Source: an uncultured Bacteroides sp.
GTDB taxonomy: Bacteria; Bacteroidota; Bacteroidia; Bacteroidales; Bacteroidaceae
Assembly: GCA_947646015.1 (NCBI GenBank)
Contig: CANSEY010000004.1
Span: forward strand, 124,001-188,000
DNA: 64,000 nucleotides
Reading direction: 5' to 3'
Positions 52,160 to 63,092 of this stretch are shown here, one piece after another. The notes under the pieces were generated by a model that saw only the letters and a program-made list of their open reading frames with translations, had not been told where the DNA came from and searched no databases. Position numbers and translations under genes: made by a program. Numbering within the stretch: position 1 is the stretch's first letter; each line of letters begins with the position of its first letter.

Positions 52160-53562
52160 TATTCTTGGGGTGTATGATAGTATTCAATGTTTTCTGCGTC
52201 GTCGGTCACAAAGAGCGGACGTCCGTCCGGCTGTGCAAAGTGGAAGCGGACACCGTCGAAAGTTATGTTCTTTGCGTGACGGATATAAAATCCTTTGGCG
52301 GGAATCGTACCGAACATCCAGGGTTCGGGATATACTTTCTCCTGTTCGGGTGGAGTGCGCTTGCCATCTTCTTCGCTGTATCCACCTTTATAATATAGGT
52401 GAATATTGCGGAAAGTAACATCTTCGATAGATGCACCGGGGACACCGCTGATAATGGAAGAATACCGGCTGTCAGCGTTCCATACATTGATGTCGCTGAT
52501 CAGAATACGCTTCATGGTGCCTATGGGTGTCCCTTCCGGACTGCGCATGCGCGCACCCAGGCGAAGGAAGATAGGAGCGTTGACAATATCCCTCATGGTG
52601 ATATTGCTGATAACGATGTCTTCCAGATGACCGCCGTCTACGGTTTCGAGCGCCAGTCCCCGACAATGTTCGAAGATACAGTTGGTGAGGACGATGTTGC
52701 GGAAACCTCCGCTGCTTTCCGTGCCGAGCTTGATACGTCCGGTGCGGTATCCATGATCGGGTGCCTGTGGTTCGTCGAGTTGCCAGCTGCCGTCCAGTAC
52801 GCTTCCCTTGTCGAAGCCGCTGACGTAGCAGTCGCTGATGGTAACGTTCTCCGTATCTTTGAAACGTCCCAGCGCATAAGAGGCTTTCAGAACAATGGCA
52901 TCGTCCCATGGGGAGTTAACTGTACATTGGCTGATGCGTACGTTGCGGCAGCAGTCAATGTCGAATCCGTCACGGTTGGTGTCTACTTTCAGATTGAGCA
53001 GGGTGAGGTGTTCCACACCGGTGGCTAGCAGGGCGAAGTGTCCGCAATGGAGCATGGAGAAGTCTTTCAGTGTGACATTCCGGCAATCCTTGAGGCTGAT
53101 CGCTTTGTTGCCTACACCCGGCAGGCGGCTTTCTTCGCGGGTCAGTCCTTTGCCGTAGATCAGTCCCGGACCGCTGATGGTGATGTTTTCCAGACCGATT
53201 CCCCAGATCAGGGAGTTCTTCCAGTGGCTGTGACCGAAGTCCTGGTATTTATTATGCTCATTGGGTTCTGCCATGTCGTATCCTTTGTCCTTTTCCGGAA
53301 AGGCTGCGATGATGCGTGCGCCTTGTTCCAGATAGAGGTGGATATTACTTTTCAGCCGGATAGAATAACAGGCATATTCTCCGGCAGGCAGGTATACGGT
53401 ACCTCCGCCTTCTTGTGCGGCAGCTTCGATGGCACGGTTGATGGCGGGAGAGTCAATCGCCTTTCCGTCCGCTTTTGCTCCGAAGTCTCTGACGTTATAG
53501 ATTGCTGCCTGCATATACAGGCAACCGGTCAGTAGGCTGAGTAACAGATATATTCTTTTCAT
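52159..53562 (-). CDS. GH28 glycosidase (galacturonidase/rhamnogalacturonidase type) 1
   Basis: About 467 residues from the ATG at 53562, which gives a signal peptide (MKRIYLLLSLLTGCLYMQ); a longer reading from 53610 is less likely. Right-handed beta-helix with the Pectate-lyase-3/GH28 start IYNVRDFGAKADGKAIDSPA and EGGGTVYLPAGEY. Active-site region: VDTNRDGFDIDCC (for NTDG), SPWDDAIVLKAS (the Asp pair), and GTESSGGFRNI in place of GHG. The GTES form is usual for bacterial GH28 enzymes acting on rhamnogalacturonan ends. A transcript-mate of GH106 (start sharing 1 base) and of the unknown protein upstream. Substrate specificity is inferred from context. Confidence 0.9.
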   Translation of the reverse strand: MKRIYLLLSLLTGCLYMQAAIYNVRDFGAKADGKAIDSPAINRAIEAAAQEGGGTVYLPAGEYACYSIRLKSNIHLYLEQGARIIAAFPEKDKGYDMAEPNEHNKYQDFGHSHWKNSLIWGIGLENITISGPGLIYGKGLTREESRLPGVGNKAISLKDCRNVTLKDFSMLHCGHFALLATGVEHLTLLNLKVDTNRDGFDIDCCRNVRISQCTVNSPWDDAIVLKASYALGRFKDTENVTISDCYVSGFDKGSVLDGSWQLDEPQAPDHGYRTGRIKLGTESSGGFRNIVLTNCIFEHCRGLALETVDGGHLEDIVISNITMRDIVNAPIFLRLGARMRSPEGTPIGTMKRILISDINVWNADSRYSSIISGVPGASIEDVTFRNIHLYYKGGYSEEDGKRTPPEQEKVYPEPWMFGTIPAKGFYIRHAKNITFDGVRFHFAQPDGRPLFVTDDAENIEYYHTPQE

Positions 53563-53606
53563 CTTTGTATGGATTTGAGCTAAATGATAATCAATAGTAT
53601 CTCCAT

Positions 53607-55668
<2,062 letters not shown>

Positions 55669-55692
55669 ATAGTCTTTTAGTATAGGATTCTT

Positions 55693-56931
55693 TTAATTTC
55701 CATCCGGTTTCTCTATTTCCGTGAACGGTGAATCGTTCCAGTGGAAAGTATTCACATCGTCCGGATGTGCGGGATTGTATGCCGGGTCTATTTTCAGATG
55801 CTTCGCCAGTTCGGGAACGGCTTTCTTCATCCCTTCGATGACGCATTGGGCGATCTGATAGGCACCGTAAGGATTAAAGTGCGTATTATCTGCAAAATTC
55901 CTGGTCTGTCCCGGATACGTTCCTGCCGGATAGTGGACGAAAGCACGTTTGGAAGTGTCCGGTCCCAGCGCCTCGTACAGGGTACGTGTCATTTCATTGA
56001 GATCGATCAAGGGAACATTCTCTTTGGCTGCCAGCCAGCGCATCGCTTCCGGATAGTCTTCGTGTGTGTCGCGGATATGTCCGTTGGCGTCGAAACTACG
56101 ACGTTGGGTAGGAGTGACAAGCACCGGATGCGCTCCGCGTGCACGCGCTTCGTCAATGAATGTTTTCAGACTGGTCATGAAGGAGTAGTAAGCTCCTTTG
56201 CCCGGCCCTTTCTGCTTTTGGTCGTTGTGACCGAACTCCATAAAGAGATAGTCTCCTTTTTTGATCTGGCTTAAAGCCTTCGCCAGTCGTTTGGCTCCGA
56301 TAAAGGTATTTGCCGATTCGCCGGATTCGGCATAATTGGCGATACAGACATCGGTGCCGAAGAAGTGAGGAATCATTTGTCCCCAGCTGGCCCAAGGCTC
56401 GTTGTCCTGATCGACTACCGTACTGTTGCCGCACAGGAATACGGTAATTACAGATGGGTCGGCAGGCTCGATACTGATGCTCTGACATACGGGAGCGTCA
56501 CCGTTGAATTCCAGTGTCAGTTTGTCGTCCCAGTTCAGTTTCGTCTTTTCACGGGGTTTGATGCGTACCGATTCTTTGTCGGATATGCGTGGATTCCGTT
56601 TGTTGATGATAAATGTCTCCTCTGTGAACTGCCCTTTCCTGGTGGGCAGATTATCGATGAAAAGACGGCGTGATTCACCTCGTACGGTAGTTACACCTGC
56701 CTGCTTCTTGCTTCCGAGGCGTACGGTTACTTTGTAGTTACCGTCCGGTACACGGACAGAAAAGAAGAAAGGTGCTTTGCTCTCTTTTTCGGGAGTGGGT
56801 GCAAGGTCATATCCGTAACCTGTTTCCTCGCTGTAGCGGGGGGCGTCTGCCAGTTGGAATGTGCGGGCTTGTTCCTGAGCGCTGATAGCTGTTGCTGTCA
56901 GCAGCAGAAGTCCGAGAAATGTTGTTTTCAT
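55693..56931 (-). CDS. CE12-type rhamnogalacturonan acetylesterase (SGNH hydrolase)
   Basis: About 412 residues; ATGs at 56931 and 56943 are both possible, and both lead into a signal peptide (TTFLGLLLLTATAISAQ). An N-terminal beta-sandwich (about 25-155, APFFFSVRVPDGNYKVTVRL) precedes the SGNH core: block I VFLCGNSTVVDQDNEPWAS (Ser in GNST), block III FGHNDQK, and DNTHFNPYGA with the catalytic Asp-x-x-His. It removes acetyl groups from rhamnogalacturonan so that GH28 and GH106 enzymes can proceed. Lies between the GH2 gene (5-18 bp) and GH28. Confidence 0.93.
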   Translation of the reverse strand: MKTTFLGLLLLTATAISAQEQARTFQLADAPRYSEETGYGYDLAPTPEKESKAPFFFSVRVPDGNYKVTVRLGSKKQAGVTTVRGESRRLFIDNLPTRKGQFTEETFIINKRNPRISDKESVRIKPREKTKLNWDDKLTLEFNGDAPVCQSISIEPADPSVITVFLCGNSTVVDQDNEPWASWGQMIPHFFGTDVCIANYAESGESANTFIGAKRLAKALSQIKKGDYLFMEFGHNDQKQKGPGKGAYYSFMTSLKTFIDEARARGAHPVLVTPTQRRSFDANGHIRDTHEDYPEAMRWLAAKENVPLIDLNEMTRTLYEALGPDTSKRAFVHYPAGTYPGQTRNFADNTHFNPYGAYQIAQCVIEGMKKAVPELAKHLKIDPAYNPAHPDDVNTFHWNDSPFTEIEKPDGN

Positions 56932-56948
56932 ATCAGTCATCAATTAGT

Positions 56949-59825
56949 TTAATTTATTTTCGGTTTTAGTTCGTCGGGTGAATCTTTGGTATAGGATTTC
57001 ACGTCTCCCGCCACTTTGGTGAATAGTTCCTGAATCAGTTCCGGAGCGATATTCGCTGTCGGGCGGAAAGCATCGGAGTTCATATAGTCAAGGATGGCTT
57101 TATGCATCTGCCGGGCAACTACCCGTTTTTCCGGTTTCGAAGTGATGTCCATGCTGGTCATTATCAATTTGCCGTTCAGTACGTTGGCTTCGAATAACAT
57201 TCCGATTTTCCGGTTGATAAACCAGGTGTCTATGCTCTGGATGGTCGGTTGGAATTCGGTCGGGAATCCGGTAAACTGCATGACCTGTGCTTTGTTCAGC
57301 AGTTCCCACCATTGCAGGTTGCTGTGATATTCGGTCGGGAATTCACGGAAAAGCGGATGATATTCGTTGAGGAAGATACCTGTGGTATGAGGCGGACGCA
57401 TCTTGAACCAGGAAGTATTCCAAAATACAGGAGTGAAGTATTGTTTCACTTCCTTGCCATACTGGATTTTTCCGGCTGCCGTGATCAATACGTTTCCTCC
57501 TTCTTGCAGGATGGAGATTGCTTTTGCGTCCAGTGTATCGGTGGTATATACGTCGCCTTGAGCTAGTTCTACCTGTGCGGGATATACCCAGAAGTCCCAG
57601 TCATTGACGGCATCGCTGCCTTCGATACGAATTTCCATATTTAGTTTCTGCGGTTTAGTGATTCCGCTTAGCTTCATGTCTACACTTCCTAGCGGACAAA
57701 GATTTCCGACTGGTATATTCTGAGTGCCTACAGTGCCGTGAGCGTATACTTTGCCATATTCATTCTTGATGCTGTATACCGTTTTGGCTTCCTGCAGAGG
57801 GGCTGCTCCGAAATGGGAAACTTCGATGTCGGCATGGAAAGCCTCGTCGTTGGTATATACGAATTTAGGAATACGTGCCAGCGGAACGGTCGGGCTGCAG
57901 AAACGTCTGAACTCATCTGCGTTGATATAGCCTTTTTCTTCAAAGAAGACATCCAGAAGACCTACTAATGCAGTTCCCTGACCGGAATAGTCGTTCAGTG
58001 CCAGCAATTGGAATCCTGCATAGTCGGGTGTACGCAATGTTTTCTCGATTTCGTGTTTGTAGCAGATTGCCTGAAGTTTGCCCGAAGCCATCATAAAGTC
58101 GTGCCCCATGCTGCCCATGTGATTATCATTCAGGATATCACGGAAGATTTCAAAGTTCTTGGCCTTGTTCACTCCGGTGTATTTACGTATCTCGCTGAAA
58201 TTCGGGAATGCACACCATTGTCCCGTCTCATGAGAAACGTACGGTTGCTTCACGGAATCGATCTTGGCGCGGTAGTCGGACATGCTTTCCGGTTGCGAGC
58301 CTGCCCAGCTAAGTCCGCGTGCACCGGCTTTCACATGATATTGATTGTGGGGCTGCCATTGCCAGCTGCCTCCTACGGAAGCTCCTGTATATACATGGCG
58401 GGGGTCGGTCGCTTTCCAGTAATCAACGAATTTGCTTACCCAAGGTACCCAACGGCCCGAAGGTTCATTGCCGCAGGCTAGCATGCAGTAAGAGGCGTAA
58501 TTGCCGTATTCTTTGGTCAGAGCGATGGTTTCGTCCATCAGATATTTGTCAATCGGCTGCCCGTTGCCCAGTCTCGGACCGTGATTAGGCCAGCTGGGAC
58601 CTTCGGGTTGCAGATAAAAACCAACGAGATCGGCAGCGATGAAGGCTGCTTCCGGTGGACAGAAAGAGTGGAAACGCATATGGTTTAATCCGTAGTTGCG
58701 GCAGATGCGGAAGACCCGTTCCCAGGAAGCTACGTCCATCGGTGCATAACCTGTAAGCGGGAAATCGCAGTTTTCCACTGTACCCCGGAGCATTGTCTTG
58801 CGTCCGTTGACGTAGAACCATTTGCCTTCTATCTTGAAATCACGCATACCGAACTGTACCTGTTTCTTTTCGGACTGCTTGCCGCTGTTCAGCGTGGCTG
58901 TCAGTTTGTAGAGTGCCGGATTGAACTCATCCCATGTCAGGAAGTCTTTTCCCATCGGTAGTTCCATTTCTACCCGGTTATCTCCTGCCTGAATACGGAA
59001 GGTCTGTTGAACAGGGAGGACGTTGTGGCGGGTATCCGTATTAAAGCTTTCGGCAGAAAGTGTTATTTCTCCTTTGGCAGAAGAAGAGGATTTTACATTC
59101 ATGCGTACCAGCGCTTTCCCATGGCTCAGATCAGGATATACCTGTATATCGTTGAAATAGACTTTGGGAGTCGTCTGCAGTTCGATTTTACCTACGATTC
59201 CGTTCCAGTTGCCCTGTGTCTGGTCGGTGATGCTATGTGAATCCGGACCGACATTGATCTCTTTAATCCGGTTGTCAACCCGGATAGTGATCCGGCACGG
59301 CTTGCCGGGAGTGACGGCCGAGGTCAGGTCGTATACATGAGGAACGCAAAGGCTGTTTTGCATACCGATTTCTTTCGTGTTTACCCATACGGTTGTTTCA
59401 ATATGTGGGCGTTCCAGAAAGAGGAGAATTCTTTCCCCTTTCCAGTCGGATGGAATTGTCACTTTCTTTTGATACCAAGCGACACCTACATAGTGCTTGT
59501 CGGGAGTCAGGAAGAAAGGTAATTTGACTTTCCCTTCTATCCGGTATTTCTCCATGTAAGGATTGAAATAGTAAGAACTGTCATATAAACTTCCTGTCCA
59601 TTGGGTACGTGCGGTAACATTGTCCCCTTTCAGCTTTTCGGGCATGGAGCCGGGTAAGTTGATAGACTCGTCGAGCGATTTATTGAACCATTGTTCTTTC
59701 ATCCCTGCATCTTCCCGGTCTATCTGGAAATTCCATTTTCCGGATAGGCTGAAAGAGTGGTTTTGCCCTGTTACAGTCAGTACAGAGGCGAATACAATGG
59801 CAATACTTACTAAAAGTTGTTTCAT
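56949..59825 (-). CDS. GH2 family glycosidase (beta-galactosidase-like)
   Basis: 958 residues from the ATG at 59825 (signal peptide KQLLVSIAIVFASVLTVTGQ); a GTG at 59852 is an unlikely earlier start. Domains: sugar-binding jelly roll (about 20-210: FSLSGKWNFQIDREDAG, VGVAWYQKKVTIPSDWKG), Ig-like (about 215-330), TIM barrel (about 335-650). Candidate acid/base Glu is in LACGNEPSGRWV and the nucleophile Glu in VSHETGQWCAF. A further C-terminal region has a glutamine-amidotransferase-like fold feature (LDAKAISILQEGGNVLITAA). This large GH2 type occurs in RG-I and arabinogalactan loci; galactose or galacturonic acid release is inferred. First gene of the leftward operon. Confidence 0.9.
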   Translation of the reverse strand: MKQLLVSIAIVFASVLTVTGQNHSFSLSGKWNFQIDREDAGMKEQWFNKSLDESINLPGSMPEKLKGDNVTARTQWTGSLYDSSYYFNPYMEKYRIEGKVKLPFFLTPDKHYVGVAWYQKKVTIPSDWKGERILLFLERPHIETTVWVNTKEIGMQNSLCVPHVYDLTSAVTPGKPCRITIRVDNRIKEINVGPDSHSITDQTQGNWNGIVGKIELQTTPKVYFNDIQVYPDLSHGKALVRMNVKSSSSAKGEITLSAESFNTDTRHNVLPVQQTFRIQAGDNRVEMELPMGKDFLTWDEFNPALYKLTATLNSGKQSEKKQVQFGMRDFKIEGKWFYVNGRKTMLRGTVENCDFPLTGYAPMDVASWERVFRICRNYGLNHMRFHSFCPPEAAFIAADLVGFYLQPEGPSWPNHGPRLGNGQPIDKYLMDETIALTKEYGNYASYCMLACGNEPSGRWVPWVSKFVDYWKATDPRHVYTGASVGGSWQWQPHNQYHVKAGARGLSWAGSQPESMSDYRAKIDSVKQPYVSHETGQWCAFPNFSEIRKYTGVNKAKNFEIFRDILNDNHMGSMGHDFMMASGKLQAICYKHEIEKTLRTPDYAGFQLLALNDYSGQGTALVGLLDVFFEEKGYINADEFRRFCSPTVPLARIPKFVYTNDEAFHADIEVSHFGAAPLQEAKTVYSIKNEYGKVYAHGTVGTQNIPVGNLCPLGSVDMKLSGITKPQKLNMEIRIEGSDAVNDWDFWVYPAQVELAQGDVYTTDTLDAKAISILQEGGNVLITAAGKIQYGKEVKQYFTPVFWNTSWFKMRPPHTTGIFLNEYHPLFREFPTEYHSNLQWWELLNKAQVMQFTGFPTEFQPTIQSIDTWFINRKIGMLFEANVLNGKLIMTSMDITSKPEKRVVARQMHKAILDYMNSDAFRPTANIAPELIQELFTKVAGDVKSYTKDSPDELKPKIN

Positions 59826-59871
59826 GATATGTAGAATTGATATGTTTTCCACTACGTTTAAAAATCTGCTG

Positions 59872-59879
59872 CTAAAGTA
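59872..59879 (-). promoter_or_regulatory. Weak -7 candidate for the leftward GH2 operon
   Basis: The complement reads TACTTTAG, one mismatch to TAnnTTTG, about 47 bp before the GH2 start. Supported mainly by position. Confidence 0.3.
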
Positions 59880-60028
59880 GAGCTTTTGAGTAATCTATAA
59901 AATAGAAAGATGTACAGATACATAGAATATTGTATCAAAAACGGCTTTTATGGCGGTTGGTGTACGAAACTACATGAATATGATAATATCTCCATCATCA
60001 TTCATTTCTGAAATTCTGGGGGATACCA

Positions 60029-60036
60029 TATCTTTG
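60029..60036 (+). promoter_or_regulatory. -7 element for the GH43-like/GH42 gene
   Basis: TATCTTTG (TAnnTTTG) 31 bp before the ATG at 60068. The 215-bp divergent gap therefore carries promoters for both halves of the cluster and probably a shared control site. Confidence 0.6.
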
Positions 60037-60067
60037 CGAAGTAAACTTTTTAATCTTAAAGTGAACC

Positions 60068-63049
60068 ATGAAAAAAGTATTTGCCTGGATGGCTTTAACT
60101 CTTTGGTCGGTAATGACAATCTTTGCAGGTGAGACTGCTTATCTCTTTTCTTATTTTATCAATGACAGCAAGGACGGTCTGCATCTTGCCTACAGTTATG
60201 ATGGGCTGAACTGGACTCCTTTGAACGGCGGACGCTCTTTTTTGGCTCCGTCTGTCGGTAAAGATAAATTGATGCGTGATCCCAGTATATGCCAAGCTCC
60301 CGACGGAACATTTCACATGGTCTGGACTTCCAGTTGGACGGACCGGATCATTGGATATGCTTCTTCCCGTGATTTGATTCAATGGAGTGAGCAACAGGCT
60401 ATTCCCGTGATGATGCACGAGCCGGAAGCTCATAATTGTTGGGCGCCGGAACTCTTTTATGACGAACCTTCGGAAACATATTACATTTTTTGGGCGACCA
60501 CCATCCCCGGACGCCACAAGGAAGTGCCTACCAGCGAAAGCGAAAAAGGGCTGAACCATCGTATGTACTATGTTACAACGAAGGATTTTCGTACTTTCTC
60601 AAAGACGAAGATGTTTTTCAATCCCGATTTCAGTGTGATCGACGCGGCTATCGTGAAAGATCCGACACAGGGAGATCTGATCATGGTCGTCAAGAACGAG
60701 AACTCCAATCCTCCGGAGAAAAACCTGCGTGTGACACGCACGAAGAATATTGCCAAAGGTTTTCCGACAAAGGTATCCGCCCCGATTACCGGAAAATATT
60801 GGGCGGAAGGACCGGCACCTCTTTTTGTGGGTGATGCGCTTTATGTGTATTTTGATAAGTATCGTGATCATCGTTACGGAGCTGTCCGTTCGCTGGATCA
60901 TGGTGAAACGTGGGAAGATGTATCCGATCAGGTTTCGTTTCCGAAGGGAATCCGCCACGGGACTGCCTTTGCGGTAGATGCTTCCGTCGTAGAGTCTCTG
61001 ATAGATGACCGGAAGCATCAATCTGTAAAAGCACAAACTTCTTCCTGGTTCAACGATAAGGACTTGACATTGACAGGAGTTTATTATTATCCCGAACACT
61101 GGGATGAAAGTCAGTGGGAACGTGATTTCAAGAAGATGCATGAACTGGGATTTGAGTTTACTCACTTTGCGGAGTTTGCATGGGCGCAGCTGGAGCCGGA
61201 AGAAGGACGATACGATTTTGCCTGGCTGGATAAAGCAGTAGCTCTTGCTGCCAAATATGATCTGAAAGTCATTATGTGTACTTCGACTGCCACGCCCCCG
61301 GTGTGGATGAGCCGGAAGTATCCCGAAATCCTGTTGAAGAATGAAGATGGTACGGTTCTCGATCACGGTGCCCGCCAGCATGCCTCATTTGCTTCGCCGC
61401 TCTATCGGGAATTATCGTATAAGATGATCGAGAAACTGGCACAGCATTATGGCAATGATTCCCGTATTGTCGGATGGCAACTCGACAATGAACCTGCCGT
61501 ACAGTTCGACTATAATCCGAAAGCGGAACAGGCTTTCCGTGATTATCTCCGTGCAAAATACAATCACAACATTCAGTTGCTGAACGACGCGTGGGGAACC
61601 GCTTTCTGGAGTGAGGCTTATTCGTCTTTTGATGAAATCACTCTTCCTAAGCGTGTCCAGATGTTTATGAATCATCATCAGATTCTGGATTATCGTCGTT
61701 TTGCCGCTGCGCAGACCAATGATTTTCTGAATGAACAATGTCTGCTGATCAGAAAATATGCAAAGAACCAGTGGATTACTACCAACTATATCCCCAACTA
61801 TGATGAAGGACATATCGGCGGTAGTCCTGCACTCGATTTCCAGAGTTATACACGCTATATGGTGTATGGCGATAACGAAGGTATCGGACGCCGTGGATAT
61901 CGGGTAGGAAATCCGTTGCGTATTGCATGGGCGAATGACTTCTTCCGTCCTATACAGGGTACGTATGGCGTGATGGAGTTGCAACCGGGACAAGTGAATT
62001 GGGGGAGCATTAATCCGCAACCGCTTCCGGGAGCTGTCCGTCTGTGGATGTGGAGTGTATTTGCCGGTGGAAGCGATTTTATCTGTACGTATCGCTATCG
62101 CCAGCCGCTGTACGGCACAGAGCAGTATCATTATGGGATAGTAGGAACGGACGGCGTAACCGTCACTCCCGGCGGAAGGGAATATGAAACCTTTATAAAA
62201 GAGATAAGAGAACTCCGGAAACATTATGCTCCGCGCGAAACGAAGCCTGCCGACTATCTGGCACGTCGTACCGCTATCCTTTTCAACCACGAGAATTCCT
62301 GGAGCATCGAGCGGCAGAAACAGAACCGTACATGGGATACTTTTGCACATATAGAGAAGTATTACCGGACTTTGAAGTCATTTGGTGCTCCCGTTGATTT
62401 TGTCTCCGAACAGAAGGAGTTGACGGAGTATCCTGTGGTGATAGCTCCTGCTTACCAACTGGCTGATAAGGAATTAGTAAATAAATGGATTGCCTATGTG
62501 AAAAATGGTGGTAATCTTGTGTTGACCTGCCGTACAGCACAGAAAGACCGTTATGGCCGTTTGCCGGAAGCTCCTTTCGGTTCTATGATCACACCTCTGA
62601 CGGGAAATGAAATGAACTTTTATGATCTGCTGTTACCGGAAGATCCGGGTACTGTTGTCATGAATGGAAAGCAATATGAGTGGAATACATGGGGAGAAAT
62701 ACTGATTCCCGCATCTGATTCGCAGGTTTGGGCGACGTATGCCAATGAATTCTATGAAGGTGGTCCTGCTGTCACGTTCCGAAAACTGGGTAAAGGCACT
62801 GTTACATATGTCGGAGTTGACAGCCACAATGGTACGTTGGAAAAGGATATCTTGAAGAAATTATATGCGCAGCTACAGATTCCTGTGATGAATTTGCCTT
62901 ATGGAATAACGGTGGAATACCGGAACGGGCTGGGGATTGTGCTGAATTATTCAGATCGTTCTTATACATTCGACATACCGGAGGGAAGTAAGGTGCTGGT
63001 AGGAACTGAAGAGATCCCAACCGCAGGAGTACTGGTGTTTTCAATGTAA
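60068..63049 (+). CDS. Fusion of a GH43-like beta-propeller and a GH42 beta-galactosidase
   Basis: 993 residues with a signal peptide. Residues about 20-315: five-bladed propeller of GH43/32-like type with the acidic triad in place: Asp71 (LMRDPSICQAPDG), Asp192 (SVIDAAIVKDP) and Glu247 (YWAEGPAPLF), so it may be active. Residues about 330-993: GH42, LTGVYYYPEHWDESQWERDF, acid/base Glu475 in WQLDNEPAVQFDY, nucleophile Glu637 in YGVMELQPGQVNWG, the trimerisation-type amidotransferase domain (about 715-920) and the C-terminal sheet. It would take beta-galactosyl units from RG-I side chains and maybe an arabinosyl or second galactosyl residue with the propeller. First gene of the rightward operon, 43 bp before GH28. 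Confidence 0.92.
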   Translation: MKKVFAWMALTLWSVMTIFAGETAYLFSYFINDSKDGLHLAYSYDGLNWTPLNGGRSFLAPSVGKDKLMRDPSICQAPDGTFHMVWTSSWTDRIIGYASSRDLIQWSEQQAIPVMMHEPEAHNCWAPELFYDEPSETYYIFWATTIPGRHKEVPTSESEKGLNHRMYYVTTKDFRTFSKTKMFFNPDFSVIDAAIVKDPTQGDLIMVVKNENSNPPEKNLRVTRTKNIAKGFPTKVSAPITGKYWAEGPAPLFVGDALYVYFDKYRDHRYGAVRSLDHGETWEDVSDQVSFPKGIRHGTAFAVDASVVESLIDDRKHQSVKAQTSSWFNDKDLTLTGVYYYPEHWDESQWERDFKKMHELGFEFTHFAEFAWAQLEPEEGRYDFAWLDKAVALAAKYDLKVIMCTSTATPPVWMSRKYPEILLKNEDGTVLDHGARQHASFASPLYRELSYKMIEKLAQHYGNDSRIVGWQLDNEPAVQFDYNPKAEQAFRDYLRAKYNHNIQLLNDAWGTAFWSEAYSSFDEITLPKRVQMFMNHHQILDYRRFAAAQTNDFLNEQCLLIRKYAKNQWITTNYIPNYDEGHIGGSPALDFQSYTRYMVYGDNEGIGRRGYRVGNPLRIAWANDFFRPIQGTYGVMELQPGQVNWGSINPQPLPGAVRLWMWSVFAGGSDFICTYRYRQPLYGTEQYHYGIVGTDGVTVTPGGREYETFIKEIRELRKHYAPRETKPADYLARRTAILFNHENSWSIERQKQNRTWDTFAHIEKYYRTLKSFGAPVDFVSEQKELTEYPVVIAPAYQLADKELVNKWIAYVKNGGNLVLTCRTAQKDRYGRLPEAPFGSMITPLTGNEMNFYDLLLPEDPGTVVMNGKQYEWNTWGEILIPASDSQVWATYANEFYEGGPAVTFRKLGKGTVTYVGVDSHNGTLEKDILKKLYAQLQIPVMNLPYGITVEYRNGLGIVLNYSDRSYTFDIPEGSKVLVGTEEIPTAGVLVFSM

Positions 63050-63092
63050 GGTATTGATTAATAATAGATAAGTGTAAAAAGATAAATAGGTG

